Source: an uncultured Carboxylicivirga sp.
GTDB taxonomy: Bacteria; Bacteroidota; Bacteroidia; Bacteroidales; Marinilabiliaceae
DNA: 64,000 nucleotides
Assembly (NCBI RefSeq): GCF_963668385.1
Contig: NZ_OY764327.1
Location: 2,604,001-2,668,000, forward strand
Reading direction: 5' to 3'
This document shows, in pieces, positions 52,286-61,200 of this stretch. The notes below the pieces were generated by a model. The model saw only the letters and a list, made by a program, of their open reading frames with translations. It was not told the origin of the DNA and did no database searches. Each line of letters starts with the position of its first letter. Within the stretch, counting starts at the first letter, position 1. The translations under genes were made by a program, and so were the position numbers.

Positions 52286-53008
52286 TTATTCGTATTTATT
52301 AGTTTCAAGCATCGATTTTACCTTTTCTTCATAAATACGAATAATTAAATCCAGTTCGTGTCGATTTAATGGTTGCTCTATCGTAGCTTTTACTTTTTCT
52401 TTTGTTGGCGTTATAAACAAACTCATTGAACTTAAATTTTCAGAAGAAATACCAACTGTTCTATTGGGAGGAATTTGGGTTTTATAAACAGTTCCCCACC
52501 TCTGTTCTCGTAATACCATATTTTGATTCATTTCTCTGTCCATACGCGAAGGAGCTTGTGTAATGGCTTGGTTTGTGGATGCTCTAATATTGTTTTGCGC
52601 ATAAGCTAAATCAGGTGTGATCAGCAATGGCATGTTACGAGCTTGGGCTGCCAAATTCTCATAACGAGGTACAACAATTACTTCTCCAATCTGAAAAGTA
52701 TCACGGGTTAAGAAAACACCCATAATGTAATTATCCAAGTTCAGACTATCTTGAATTTGAATATATGTATCCTTATATCCGAGGTGGGTAAATTTGATAA
52801 TTTCACCTTTCTTAGCCCAAAAAGAGAACTGACCTTTTTCGTTGGATGAGAACTTTTTTGACTGAATGTTCAACTGTGAAAATGGAAGGGCATTCATACT
52901 ATCCTTTTCAAGAATGATTCCTGATATTTTTAATGAATCTATTTGTTGAACCTGAGCATTCGAAAAGGTGGCAGCAAATAATAAACAAACTATTAAAAAG
53001 TATTTCAT
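52286..53008 (-). CDS. Exported CarboxypepD-regulatory-like protein
   Basis: A 240-residue protein with a signal peptide (MKYFLIVCLLFAATFSNAQ) and a CarboxypepD_reg-like domain at about residues 25-110 (LKISGIILEKDSMNALPFSQLNI, then GQFSFWAKKGEIIKFTHLGYKD). This is the module found at the start of TonB receptors, here without a barrel. The remaining 120 residues are polar and rich in Asn, Gln and Arg with no known domain. It lies 70 bases upstream of folE on the same strand, but the function is unknown. Confidence 0.78.
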   Translation of the reverse strand: MKYFLIVCLLFAATFSNAQVQQIDSLKISGIILEKDSMNALPFSQLNIQSKKFSSNEKGQFSFWAKKGEIIKFTHLGYKDTYIQIQDSLNLDNYIMGVFLTRDTFQIGEVIVVPRYENLAAQARNMPLLITPDLAYAQNNIRASTNQAITQAPSRMDREMNQNMVLREQRWGTVYKTQIPPNRTVGISSENLSSMSLFITPTKEKVKATIEQPLNRHELDLIIRIYEEKVKSMLETNKYE

Positions 53009-53070
53009 AGTGGTGTATGTTTGATCTCTAGTTTTATAACAAAAAAAATGCTTTTTAGTTGGCTGGGTTC

Positions 53071-53100
53071 AAAAAAGAAACCGACTGAAAAGCCGGTCTC
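53071..53100 (-). terminator. Intrinsic terminator of the nitroreductase gene
   Basis: On the minus strand GACCGGC pairs with GTCGGTT (with G-T pairs) and runs into CTTTTTT, just past the nitroreductase stop. Confidence 0.72.
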
Positions 53101-53103
53101 AGA

Positions 53104-53670
53104 TTAACTTATAATAATTTCATCAATGCTTCGTTTGGGTACATGGTGTTTTTCGTTTACATCGCGCCAATAAACATGATTGTTATCTTTCATCTTCTCC
53201 AATTCAACTTCTTCTTTAGGGTAGCCTAAAGCAATAACGTGCACTATTTTATATGAATCGTTTATTTTTAGTTCTCGTTGCAGCTGAAGCCGGTTAACCG
53301 AACCAATAATACAACCACCTAATTCTTTTTCTACTGCACCTAATAAAATGCTTTGAGATGCAATACCATCATCACAAAAGTAGTTGGATGAAATATTTGT
53401 ATCGTTTAATACAATGATATAAGCCGATGGTTGTTCGCCTTTTTGAGGCCCGTTCCATTCCTTTAAATACCCTGCCCATGCTAAATGATGAAAAATCTTT
53501 TCGTTGGTCGCATCATCATTGGATATGTAATATTTTAAGGGTTGTGCATTGCGTGCTGAAGGCGATAGTCTTGCTAAATCAATTAATTCAACTAAAGTTT
53601 CTTTGGTAATTTGTTTATCTTGATAAAACCTGCGGTAGCTCCTGTTTTTTGTAATTAAGTCTTTTAGCAT
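53104..53670 (-). CDS. Nitroreductase-family flavoprotein
   Basis: A 188-residue FMN-dependent oxidoreductase. Visible: NRSYRRFYQDKQITKETL (FMN phosphate-binding Arg and Ser), LARLSPSARNAQPLKYYI, and ALGYPKEEVELEKM near the C-terminus. Family enzymes reduce nitro-aromatics, quinones or other acceptors with NAD(P)H; the substrate cannot be told. It lies between terminators, so is its own unit, next to the two superoxide dismutase genes; a stress-response theme is possible. Confidence 0.92.
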   Translation of the reverse strand: MLKDLITKNRSYRRFYQDKQITKETLVELIDLARLSPSARNAQPLKYYISNDDATNEKIFHHLAWAGYLKEWNGPQKGEQPSAYIIVLNDTNISSNYFCDDGIASQSILLGAVEKELGGCIIGSVNRLQLQRELKINDSYKIVHVIALGYPKEEVELEKMKDNNHVYWRDVNEKHHVPKRSIDEIIIS

Positions 53671-53703
53671 ACAATCAAATTTAGTTAGTAATACAGGGAT
53701 AAT

Positions 53704-53747
53704 AAAAAAGAGACTTAATATACAAAAAATGTAATCAAGTCTCTTTT
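53704..53747 (-). terminator. Intrinsic terminator of the Fe-SOD gene
   Basis: AAAAGAGACTT pairs with AAGTCTCTTTT over a 20-base loop between the SOD and nitroreductase genes; the loop is long but the stem is perfect. Confidence 0.78.
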
Positions 53748-53772
53748 AAAATTCTTTTTTCTTTGATGAGGA

Positions 53773-54348
53773 TTAGAATCTTGCTGAAACTACATCCCAA
53801 TCAATAATTTTCCAGAAATCTTCAATGTATTTAGGACGAGCATTTTGTTTATCCAAGTAATATGCATGTTCCCATACGTCACATGTAAGAATTGGGGTGT
53901 CGCCATTTCTTAAAGGATTTCCGGCATTACCTTCTTTTGTAATTGCTAATGATCCATCAGCTTTTTTAACTAACCAAGCCCAACCAGACCCGAATAAAGT
54001 AGCTGCTGCTTGCGAAAATTCTTCTTTAAATTTATCAAAAGATCCAAAAGAAGCATCGATTGCTTCGGCTAACTTTCCTGCAGGAGCGCCTCCTCCCTTA
54101 GGAGAAAATGAAGTGAAGTAGAAAGTGTGATTCCAAACTTGTGCTCCATTATTAAAAATACCTCCATCGGCTTTTTTAATGATGGTTTCTAAATCAGCAT
54201 CTTCAAATTCGGTGCCTTTAATAAGGTTATTCAGATTAGTTACATAAGCTTGATGGTGCTTTCCATAGTGGAACTCTAAAGTAGTTTTAGAAATAACAGG
54301 TTCCAATGCATCTAGCTCATACGGTAATTTTGGTAATTCAAAAGTCAT
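53773..54348 (-). CDS. sodB: Superoxide dismutase, Fe type
   Basis: A 191-residue SOD of normal length. The metal ligands are H27 ([11 protein letters not shown]), H74 (QVWNHTFYF), and Asp and His of [10 protein letters not shown]. The metal-tuning residue is Gln70 in GAQVWNH, four before H74, the place used by Fe-type enzymes; the C-terminal position has no Gln ([10 protein letters not shown]). It dismutes superoxide in the cytosol. There is no signal peptide. It is preceded at 54485 by an Mn-type paralogue, each with its own terminator, and has a candidate promoter at 54386-54393. Confidence 0.96.
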   Translation of the reverse strand: MTFELPKLPYELDALEPVISKTTLEFHYGKHHQAYVTNLNNLIKGTEFEDADLETIIKKADGGIFNNGAQVWNHTFYFTSFSPKGGGAPAGKLAEAIDASFGSFDKFKEEFSQAAATLFGSGWAWLVKKADGSLAITKEGNAGNPLRNGDTPILTCDVWEHAYYLDKQNARPKYIEDFWKIIDWDVVSARF

Positions 54349-54385
54349 AATTAGTTTGTTTTATAAATTTAGTCTGGAGGTTAAA

Positions 54386-54393
54386 CAAAGTTA
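54386..54393 (-). promoter_or_regulatory. Candidate Fe-SOD promoter (-7 element)
   Basis: TAACTTTG on the minus strand fits TAnnTTTG, with a TTG 15 bases upstream (54409-54411). The leader would be about 30 bases. Confidence 0.45.
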
Positions 54394-54431
54394 TTAAAAT
54401 AGTGTTTTCAAAAACTCAAAAAAAATAAAAT

Positions 54432-54465
54432 AAAAAGGGAAACTCTCGTTTGAGTTTCCCTTTTT
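54432..54465 (-). terminator. Intrinsic terminator of the Mn-SOD gene
   Basis: AAAAAGGGAAACTC and GAGTTTCCCTTTTT form a 14-base stem around a TCGTTT loop; T runs on both strands. Confidence 0.92.
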
Positions 54466-54484
54466 CCCAGACAAAATGAACAAA

Positions 54485-55087
54485 CTAAACTTTAAAACGT
54501 GTTGCTACCTCATCCCAATTTATCACATTGTAAAATGCTCCGATATAGTCGGGACGTTTATTTTGATAGTTCAAATAATATGCGTGTTCCCAAACATCTA
54601 AACCTAAAATAGGTGTACCTTTTACATCAGCAATATCCATTAAAGGATTGTCTTGATTTGCTGTTGATGTAACAACCAACTCACCGTTTGATTGTTTAAC
54701 CAACCATGCCCAACCTGAACCGAATCGTGTTGCAGCAGCTTTAGAAAATTGCTCTTTAAATTGATCAAATGATCCAAAAGCCTTATCTATAGCTGCGGCT
54801 AATTCACCTGTTGGCTGGCCGCCGCCATTTGGTGACATCACTTTCCAGAACAGGTTGTGGTTGTAAAATCCGCCACCATTGTTTCGCACTGCTACTGATT
54901 GGTTAGATATGTTTGCTAAAATATCTTCAATGCTTTTACCTGCTAAATCGGTACCTTCAATTGCTGCGTTAAGGTTATTGGTATAGGCAGCGTGATGCTT
55001 TGTATGGTGAATTTCCATTGTTCTTGCATCAATATGTGGTTCTAATGCGTCGTAAGCATAATCTAATTTTGGTAATTCAAATGCCAT
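54485..55087 (-). CDS. sodA: Superoxide dismutase, Mn type
   Basis: A 200-residue SOD. Ligands are H27 (EIHHTKHH), H77 (GFYNHNLFW), and Asp and His of [10 protein letters not shown]. Its tuning residue is at the other site: Gly73 replaces the Fe-type Gln, and Q145 in STANQDNP supplies the Gln, which is the Mn-type pattern (together with [11 protein letters not shown]). The start of the protein is very like that of the Fe-type neighbour, so the pair is an ancient duplication. A terminator separates the two genes, which allows separate control. Confidence 0.95.
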   Translation of the reverse strand: MAFELPKLDYAYDALEPHIDARTMEIHHTKHHAAYTNNLNAAIEGTDLAGKSIEDILANISNQSVAVRNNGGGFYNHNLFWKVMSPNGGGQPTGELAAAIDKAFGSFDQFKEQFSKAAATRFGSGWAWLVKQSNGELVVTSTANQDNPLMDIADVKGTPILGLDVWEHAYYLNYQNKRPDYIGAFYNVINWDEVATRFKV

Positions 55088-55299
55088 GATTTTATATTTT
55101 ATTAGGTTTTTAAATTAAGTAACTCAGTTATCAAATGATCTTGTTATTTGATTGAGTTTGCTTAATAAAGAAATAAAGATCCTAAAATGTTCAAATAAAA
55201 AATTAATTTTTTCCATTTTCTCAATATATCAATGGGTTGCAGTGAAGTTTTTTATTAGTATTTGTATGGTTATCTTCGTGCCCTATTAAAAAAACAAGT

Positions 55300-56598
55300 A
55301 TGAACCGCGAGATTCTTCGATTAGCAATACCAAATATTTTAACGAACCTAACTGTTCCATTACTTGGAATGGTTGATATGCATTTAATGGGCTATCAGGA
55401 TAGTGCATCGTTTATGGGTGCAGTAGCCTTGGGAGGAGTTATTTTTAATTTTGTTTATTGGGGCTTTGCTTTTTTAAGAATGAGTTTGAGTGGATTGGCA
55501 GCTCAAGCTTATGGTCGAGAGAGTAAACATGATATGGCTATGCTTCTTTTTCGAGGATTGTTCTTAGCATTATCAGCAGGGATAATATTGCTGTTTATGC
55601 AAAAGGGAGTGATTCAACTTAGTCTTTTTATACTGGAAGGTAGTGAAGAGGTGAAGATGCTTGCTGCTGATTATTTTTATGTTCGTATATGGGCCGCACC
55701 TGCAGCAATTGCTTTGATGGTGATAAATGGTTGGTTTTTGGGTATGCAAAATGCTGTATATCCAATGATTATCTCTATTACCATCAATGTTGTAAATATT
55801 ATTACGTCTTTTGTTTTTGTAAAAGGTTTGGGAATGAAAGTAGAAGGGGTGGCATTAGGATCTGTTGTTTCGCAATATGTTGGTATTGTACTTTCTTTGG
55901 TGTTATTTCTGAAGAAGTATAAATATATCTTGGGATACTTTAAGTTTAAAGATGTTATACAGAGATCTGGTTTATTGTCTTTTATGAATGTAAGCGGAGA
56001 TATATTTCTTCGAACTTTATGTGTAATTGTGGTTTTTACCTTTTTTACATCCAAATCTGCAGGAACTGGAGATATTGTATTAGCAGCAAACAGTGCACTA
56101 CTTCAGTTTTTATTTTTGTTTTCGTATTTCTTAGATGGTTTTGCATATGCTGCCGAGGCTTTAATTGGAAAATTTACAGGTAGTAGAAATTTTGCATTAC
56201 TAAAAACTGCTACAAAAAACTTGTTTTTATGGGGCGGTGGTTTTGCTGTGTTGTTTGTAATAGTTTTTGCAGTAGGAGGAAAATCAATTTTATTTTTATT
56301 TACTAATCAAGATGATGTAATAGATTTGGCTGTTACTTATTTGCCATGGCTAATTATTTTACCTATAACTGGTTTTTCGTCGTTTATATGGGATGGTATT
56401 TACATTGGAGCCACAGCATCTCGACTAATGCGTAATACCATGTTAATGGCAACAGCTGTGTTTTTTATTTTATTTGTTTCATTTCGCTCATCCCTTGGAA
56501 ATCATGCTTTGTGGTTAGCTATGAATAGTTTTATGTTGGGGCGTGGTGTATTTCAAACGATATTACACAAAAAGCTTAAAGTATTTCGGATGCATTAA
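55300..56598 (+). CDS. MATE-family multidrug/DinF-like exporter
   Basis: A 432-residue transporter with about 12 hydrophobic helices. The start MNREILRLAIPNILTNLTVPLLGMVDMHLMG matches DinF-type MATE proteins in arrangement (shown in part only), with later YFYVRIWAAPAAIALMVINGWFLG and the symmetric second half. It would export cationic or hydrophobic compounds using a proton or sodium gradient. It is a single gene, with TATCTTCG about 25 bases upstream as a poor promoter match. Confidence 0.93.
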   Translation: MNREILRLAIPNILTNLTVPLLGMVDMHLMGYQDSASFMGAVALGGVIFNFVYWGFAFLRMSLSGLAAQAYGRESKHDMAMLLFRGLFLALSAGIILLFMQKGVIQLSLFILEGSEEVKMLAADYFYVRIWAAPAAIALMVINGWFLGMQNAVYPMIISITINVVNIITSFVFVKGLGMKVEGVALGSVVSQYVGIVLSLVLFLKKYKYILGYFKFKDVIQRSGLLSFMNVSGDIFLRTLCVIVVFTFFTSKSAGTGDIVLAANSALLQFLFLFSYFLDGFAYAAEALIGKFTGSRNFALLKTATKNLFLWGGGFAVLFVIVFAVGGKSILFLFTNQDDVIDLAVTYLPWLIILPITGFSSFIWDGIYIGATASRLMRNTMLMATAVFFILFVSFRSSLGNHALWLAMNSFMLGRGVFQTILHKKLKVFRMH

Positions 56599-56724
56599 TA
56601 TAAGTCCAATAACACTGTGTTTTTTGTTGGTTTAAGGTATTCCAAAAGTTAAAATTATCAATAAATTTTATGATTTGCATCATAATGCATATGTTTGTAT
56701 CTAAAAATATAAATATATAGATGT

Positions 56725-56973
56725 ATGGAATTTAAAAAATTAGATATAAAGCCAGAAGGTACTTGGTTAAAGCGAGTTGTTAAATCAAAGCACTTTCAAA
56801 AGTCTGTAATTTATACTTTAGCAGGAGCTTTAATAGCGGTATTGGTGTATTATTTTACTGATGCTAAAAGTATATCTAATATTGAAATAAATGAGGTGGT
56901 AAATCATATAGTGGTCGGCGGAGCCTTTGGCTTGTTTATCACCAATAGCCCATGTGCGCGGGGACGTTGTTAA
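56725..56973 (+). CDS. Small membrane protein of unknown function
   Basis: An 82-residue protein with two predicted helices: SVIYTLAGALIAVLVYYFT (about residues 28-46) and IVVGGAFGLFITNSP (about 63-77), and a tail ending in CARGRC. The N-terminal 25 residues are basic. Codon use and AT content look like the neighbours. It is between MATE and a bidirectional terminator. I do not recognise the family; it may be a membrane regulator or toxin-like protein, but no partner gene is adjacent. Confidence 0.72.
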   Translation: MEFKKLDIKPEGTWLKRVVKSKHFQKSVIYTLAGALIAVLVYYFTDAKSISNIEINEVVNHIVVGGAFGLFITNSPCARGRC

Positions 56974-56987
56974 GTTTTGCATGAAAT

Positions 56988-57020
56988 AAAAAGAGGCAAT
57001 CTATTTGAAAATTGCCTCTT
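56988..57020. terminator. Bidirectional intrinsic terminator
   Basis: AAGAGGCAAT and ATTGCCTCTT form a ten-base stem with a ten-base loop between the small membrane protein and the convergent proline dehydrogenase. Confidence 0.88.
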
Positions 57021-57044
57021 CTCTTTGGTTTAAATATTTAGGTG

Positions 57045-57956
57045 CTAACCTCGAACGAATATTGATTTTATAATATGGCTGGCCATCTTTGGATTTTCTT
57101 TTAAACGACGAGTGCTGTAACCAAACCAATCTTTTCCGTAAGGTACATATACACGCATTCTAAATCCTTTATTTACAATTTCTTTTCGTAATTCAGGAGT
57201 TACTCCGTATAGCATCTGAAATTCAAATTGATCACCAGGAATATTGTGTTTTTCTATGATTTTAAAAGCGCCTTCAACTAATTTACGATCATGAGTAGCA
57301 ATACCTACTCGAACTTTATTAGTTAACAGGTACTCAAGGTTTTTAAGGTAATTATCATTTATTTCTTTACCATCTTTGAACGCAATTTCTTTGGGTTCAA
57401 CATAAATACCTTTACATAATCTGAAATTTAATGGAGCTTCCTCGCTGTGAATATCCATAAGGTTTTGCAAATCAGAATGTGTTCTCCTTAAATATGCTTG
57501 AACAACTAAGCCAACATTTTTCGGAAATTCAGCTTTTAACTTTCTATATAACTCAATTTCCATATCAACACATGGAGAATCCTCCATGTCAATTCTTATA
57601 AAGCTATCATGTTTTGCAGCACACGCAACAATTTCCCTAACGTATTCATAACATTTTTCCTCATTTAGAAGAAGGCCAAAACTTGTTGGTTTTAACGAAT
57701 AGTTTCCATCAACTTTCACCGCTTCAAAACGTTCAATTATTTCAAGATATTTTGTTGTGTTTTCTTTCGCTTCGTCAAGATTTTTTATAAATTCACCAAG
57801 GAGATCTATCGTAACCGCTATTTTTTTGTTATTCAGTTGTTGAGAAGCAATGATAGCTTCTTCAATAGTTTCGCCAGCAATGTATTTTTTGGAGAAAATC
57901 CACACAAATTTCTTTGGAAAATAAGGTAGCGATTGTGCAATTAATTTATTAATCAT
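57045..57956 (-). CDS. Proline dehydrogenase (monofunctional)
   Basis: A 303-residue FAD enzyme of the PRODH family without the P5C dehydrogenase half. Motifs: VTIDLLGEF, IRIDMEDSP, LRLCKGIYVEP-like FRLCKGIYVEPKEIA, VGIATHD, FEFQMLYG and VRVYVPYGKDW, the last including the YGxxW that holds the substrate. It oxidises proline to pyrroline-5-carboxylate and passes electrons to quinones. No pyrroline-5-carboxylate dehydrogenase gene is adjacent. It is a lone gene. Confidence 0.94.
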   Translation of the reverse strand: MINKLIAQSLPYFPKKFVWIFSKKYIAGETIEEAIIASQQLNNKKIAVTIDLLGEFIKNLDEAKENTTKYLEIIERFEAVKVDGNYSLKPTSFGLLLNEEKCYEYVREIVACAAKHDSFIRIDMEDSPCVDMEIELYRKLKAEFPKNVGLVVQAYLRRTHSDLQNLMDIHSEEAPLNFRLCKGIYVEPKEIAFKDGKEINDNYLKNLEYLLTNKVRVGIATHDRKLVEGAFKIIEKHNIPGDQFEFQMLYGVTPELRKEIVNKGFRMRVYVPYGKDWFGYSTRRLKENPKMASHIIKSIFVRG

Positions 57957-58250
57957 AGCTTTTGTATTTGTTGTTTATCTGAAAAACTACTTACTAAACG
58001 GAACTATCATGAATTAACATCGTACACAGTCACTACTCTCCGCGTAAGAATTTTTTTCTTCCAGGGTGTTGATTTTTGTAATGTAAAGGTTGCAATGTTC
58101 GAGGGGGTAAAAAATGATTTAACTCAGCGTTTTTGGGAAAAATGAAGAACCTGACAAAAATCACTGTTACGGCTGGCATACATCAGGACAATAGTTTAGG
58201 AGTATGCCCGTTGATTTAAATAAGAACGAGACTAATATTAGAAAGGCTTT

Positions 58251-61200
58251 ATGGACGGTAAAAAAAGAGCTCTTTTAATATTATTATACCTGTCATTTCT
58301 GTTGGTTAACGGGAATAGTCAGGATTGTAATATTACCTCAAAGGCAAATGCTATTGTGCCAGATAAATTATGTGCGCCAGTAACTGTGGATTGGACAGTT
58401 ACTTACGATGGGGTGTATAATGTTGGTACGCCTGTTCATTTTATTTTTAGATGGGATGATGAAACCGAAGATGAGGTTGTGGAAGCTAATAATACGCCTT
58501 TGACCAGCGAATGGTCTCTTACTCATTCTCATGTTTATCCGATTGGAGGCTTAAAGTGTAATTATAAGCCGAGTGTAACCCTCATGGTTAATGGTGTCGA
58601 GTGTACTAGCAGCGTTCAGGTGCAAAATGTTACAGTATGGGATACTGATGAATACAATGGCGGTATTATGGATATCGAGCCTCAGGTTTTTCCAATTTGT
58701 GTTGGAAATGATGGAACGGTTACGTTTGTTGATAACAGCCATTGGAATTGTACACCTCCTGATGAAAATGATTTTATTAACAATCGTAAAAGATGGGTTC
58801 AGTGGATATATGGAACGGGTGGTACGAATATAACTACGGCTTTAGTCGGCGGTACATTAGAAACTTATCCTTTATTAGGTTCGATTGATGTTACTACAGA
58901 ACCTATTGAAGGGCCTGTACCTCCTTTAAATACAGCTCTACCTATTTATATACCTGATAATTATGATGTAGGCGATTATTTTGAAATAACATTGCGAAAT
59001 TGGAATCAATGTAATCCATATGATGATCCTACCAAGCCAGGTCCTCCTGATGATCCTGCAAATGGAGATTACCCGCCTGTAATAACTACTGCTATCGCTC
59101 TGATTGTTGATATACCTGATGGAACTGTGAATCCGGCTGGACCTTTTTGTGTTAATGAAGATGCTGTTATTCTTTCTGCTGCAACGCCTGGTGGGGTTTG
59201 GACGGGTGATGGTATTGTTGATTCGGGTACTGGTGAGTTTGATCCTTCAATTGCGGGTGTAGGTAGTCATACTATTGATTATTACATTGAGGATAGTAAT
59301 GGATGTAGTGCAACCGGTCAGATAACTATAGAGGTTATAGCTGCTCCAACAGCTAATTTAACAGTTGGTTCTCCTGTGTATTTATGTCCCGGAGCTAAGC
59401 TTAATTTGGATGGAAATCCTTCTGGTGGTTTAATTCCATATACTCATCTCTGGCAAGGTGATGTGAGTCCTTTGAATGATGTAAATATTGAGAATCCTGA
59501 ATTTATGACTACTGTTGTTGGCGAATATGAGTTGATATATAGGGTTACTGATAAAAATTCTTGTTTTGATGAAGATACTGTTGTTGTGATGGTTGATTCA
59601 GTTGAAATTCATTTCGAAAACGATTTTATTGAGTTGTGTACTGGTGATAATAAGCAATTAGAACCTAAACCTGTTGGTGGTTCTGGAGTTTTTGTTCAAC
59701 ATAAATGGAGTGGTAATCGGACCGACTTACTTTCGGATGTTAATGCTGAAACCCCTGTATTTTCAGCCACTGAGGCTGGCATATTTAAATATGAGTATTA
59801 TGTATTAGATAGTCATGGCTGTGAAGATGCCGATAGTATAACAGTTGTTGTTTATGAAACTCCGGTAGCTAATGCCGGGCCGGATAATAAAGCATGTGGA
59901 TTGCGCTATTATTTTGAAGCTGTACCTACAAGTGGTAGTGGAACTTGGACTTTAGTGTCGGGTGCAGGAAATGCTTCCATTGCAAGTGATGTTGATCCGA
60001 ATTCGCTAGTAATAGTAGATGCGTATGGAGATTATATTTTTCAATGGGAGGAAAATAATAATGGTTGTACTGATGTAGATGAAGTTACTATAACTTTTGT
60101 TCAGATTCCGGAACCCGTGGTGATGAATGATGCAGATACTTGTGGACTTGAATATTTATTAAAAGTAACACCTGATATTGGAGTTGGTGGATGGAAACAG
60201 GTAGCAGGACCGGGTGTTTCAGTTTTTGATAATAATTTAAATGAAGAAACTGCTGTTTCTGTAGATTTACCTGGGCAATACAAATTTGCCTGGGTTGAAG
60301 TGAACGATGTATGTGAAGCTGGAGATACGGTGTTGATTGATTTTTTCCCAATGGTTACCTCTGAGGTTGCTCCATTTGATAATGAAGGTTGTAGTCCGTT
60401 TGATGTTGAGTTTCAGAATCAATCAGTTAATGCAGATAATTATTTGTGGGACTTTGGGGATGGATTTGGTTCTAATCAAATTAGTCCGACACATACATTT
60501 TCAAATCCCCTACAGGTTCCTTCCGAATATACAGTAAAGTTATTAGCCTATAATAATTATGGATGTCGAGATTCAGTGGATTATATTGTAACCGTAAATC
60601 CCAATACGCTTTCTAAATTTACCAATGATCCGACACCGGGTTGTAGTCCTTTGGCTGTTGATTTTATCAATCAATCGGTCGGGGCAAGTGTGTATGAGTG
60701 GACGTTTGGAGATGGATCAGATGCTGTGACAGATGAGCATGTTTCGCATTCATTTGTTAATGCCGAAACGTTTGTAAAATCATATGAAGTAACATTGGCT
60801 GTAGATAATAGTTATGGCTGTGCTGATACTTCAAGTACTTATATTACAGTTTATCCTCTCGTTGGTTATGGTTTTACAGCAGTTCCTACAGAAGGGTGTC
60901 ATCCGCTTAAAGTAGAATTAATAGGCGATCCAGGAGCTCTATCTTATAATTGGGATTTTGGTGACGGCACAACTGTTTCGGGAATTAATTCAATATCGCA
61001 TATTTTCGAAAATACTAGTTTATCAAGTGTTCAGTATGACGTGAAGCTCTATACATCTTCCGCTTTTGGTTGTTTAGATACTGCCGAGACTGTGATTACT
61101 GTTAATCCAAGTCCTACAAGTGAGTTTAGTTACTCACCAACAGAAGGATGTGCGCCTTTATTGGTGGATTTTGTTAATAGTTCACAAGGTGCATATAAAA

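Noticed and set aside
53676..53683. TAAATTTG on the minus strand as the nitroreductase promoter
   Set aside because: It lies 6 bases before the start codon, which would make the transcript leaderless or start inside the gene; no -33 box.
58142..58219. 25-codon frame (starting MKNLTKITV) ahead of the PKD gene, as a leader peptide
   Set aside because: No ribosome site, homology or regulatory hairpin supports it; short frames like this occur by chance.
60088..60351. Antisense frames in the PKD gene
   Set aside because: They arise from codon bias of the long sense gene and have no signals of their own.
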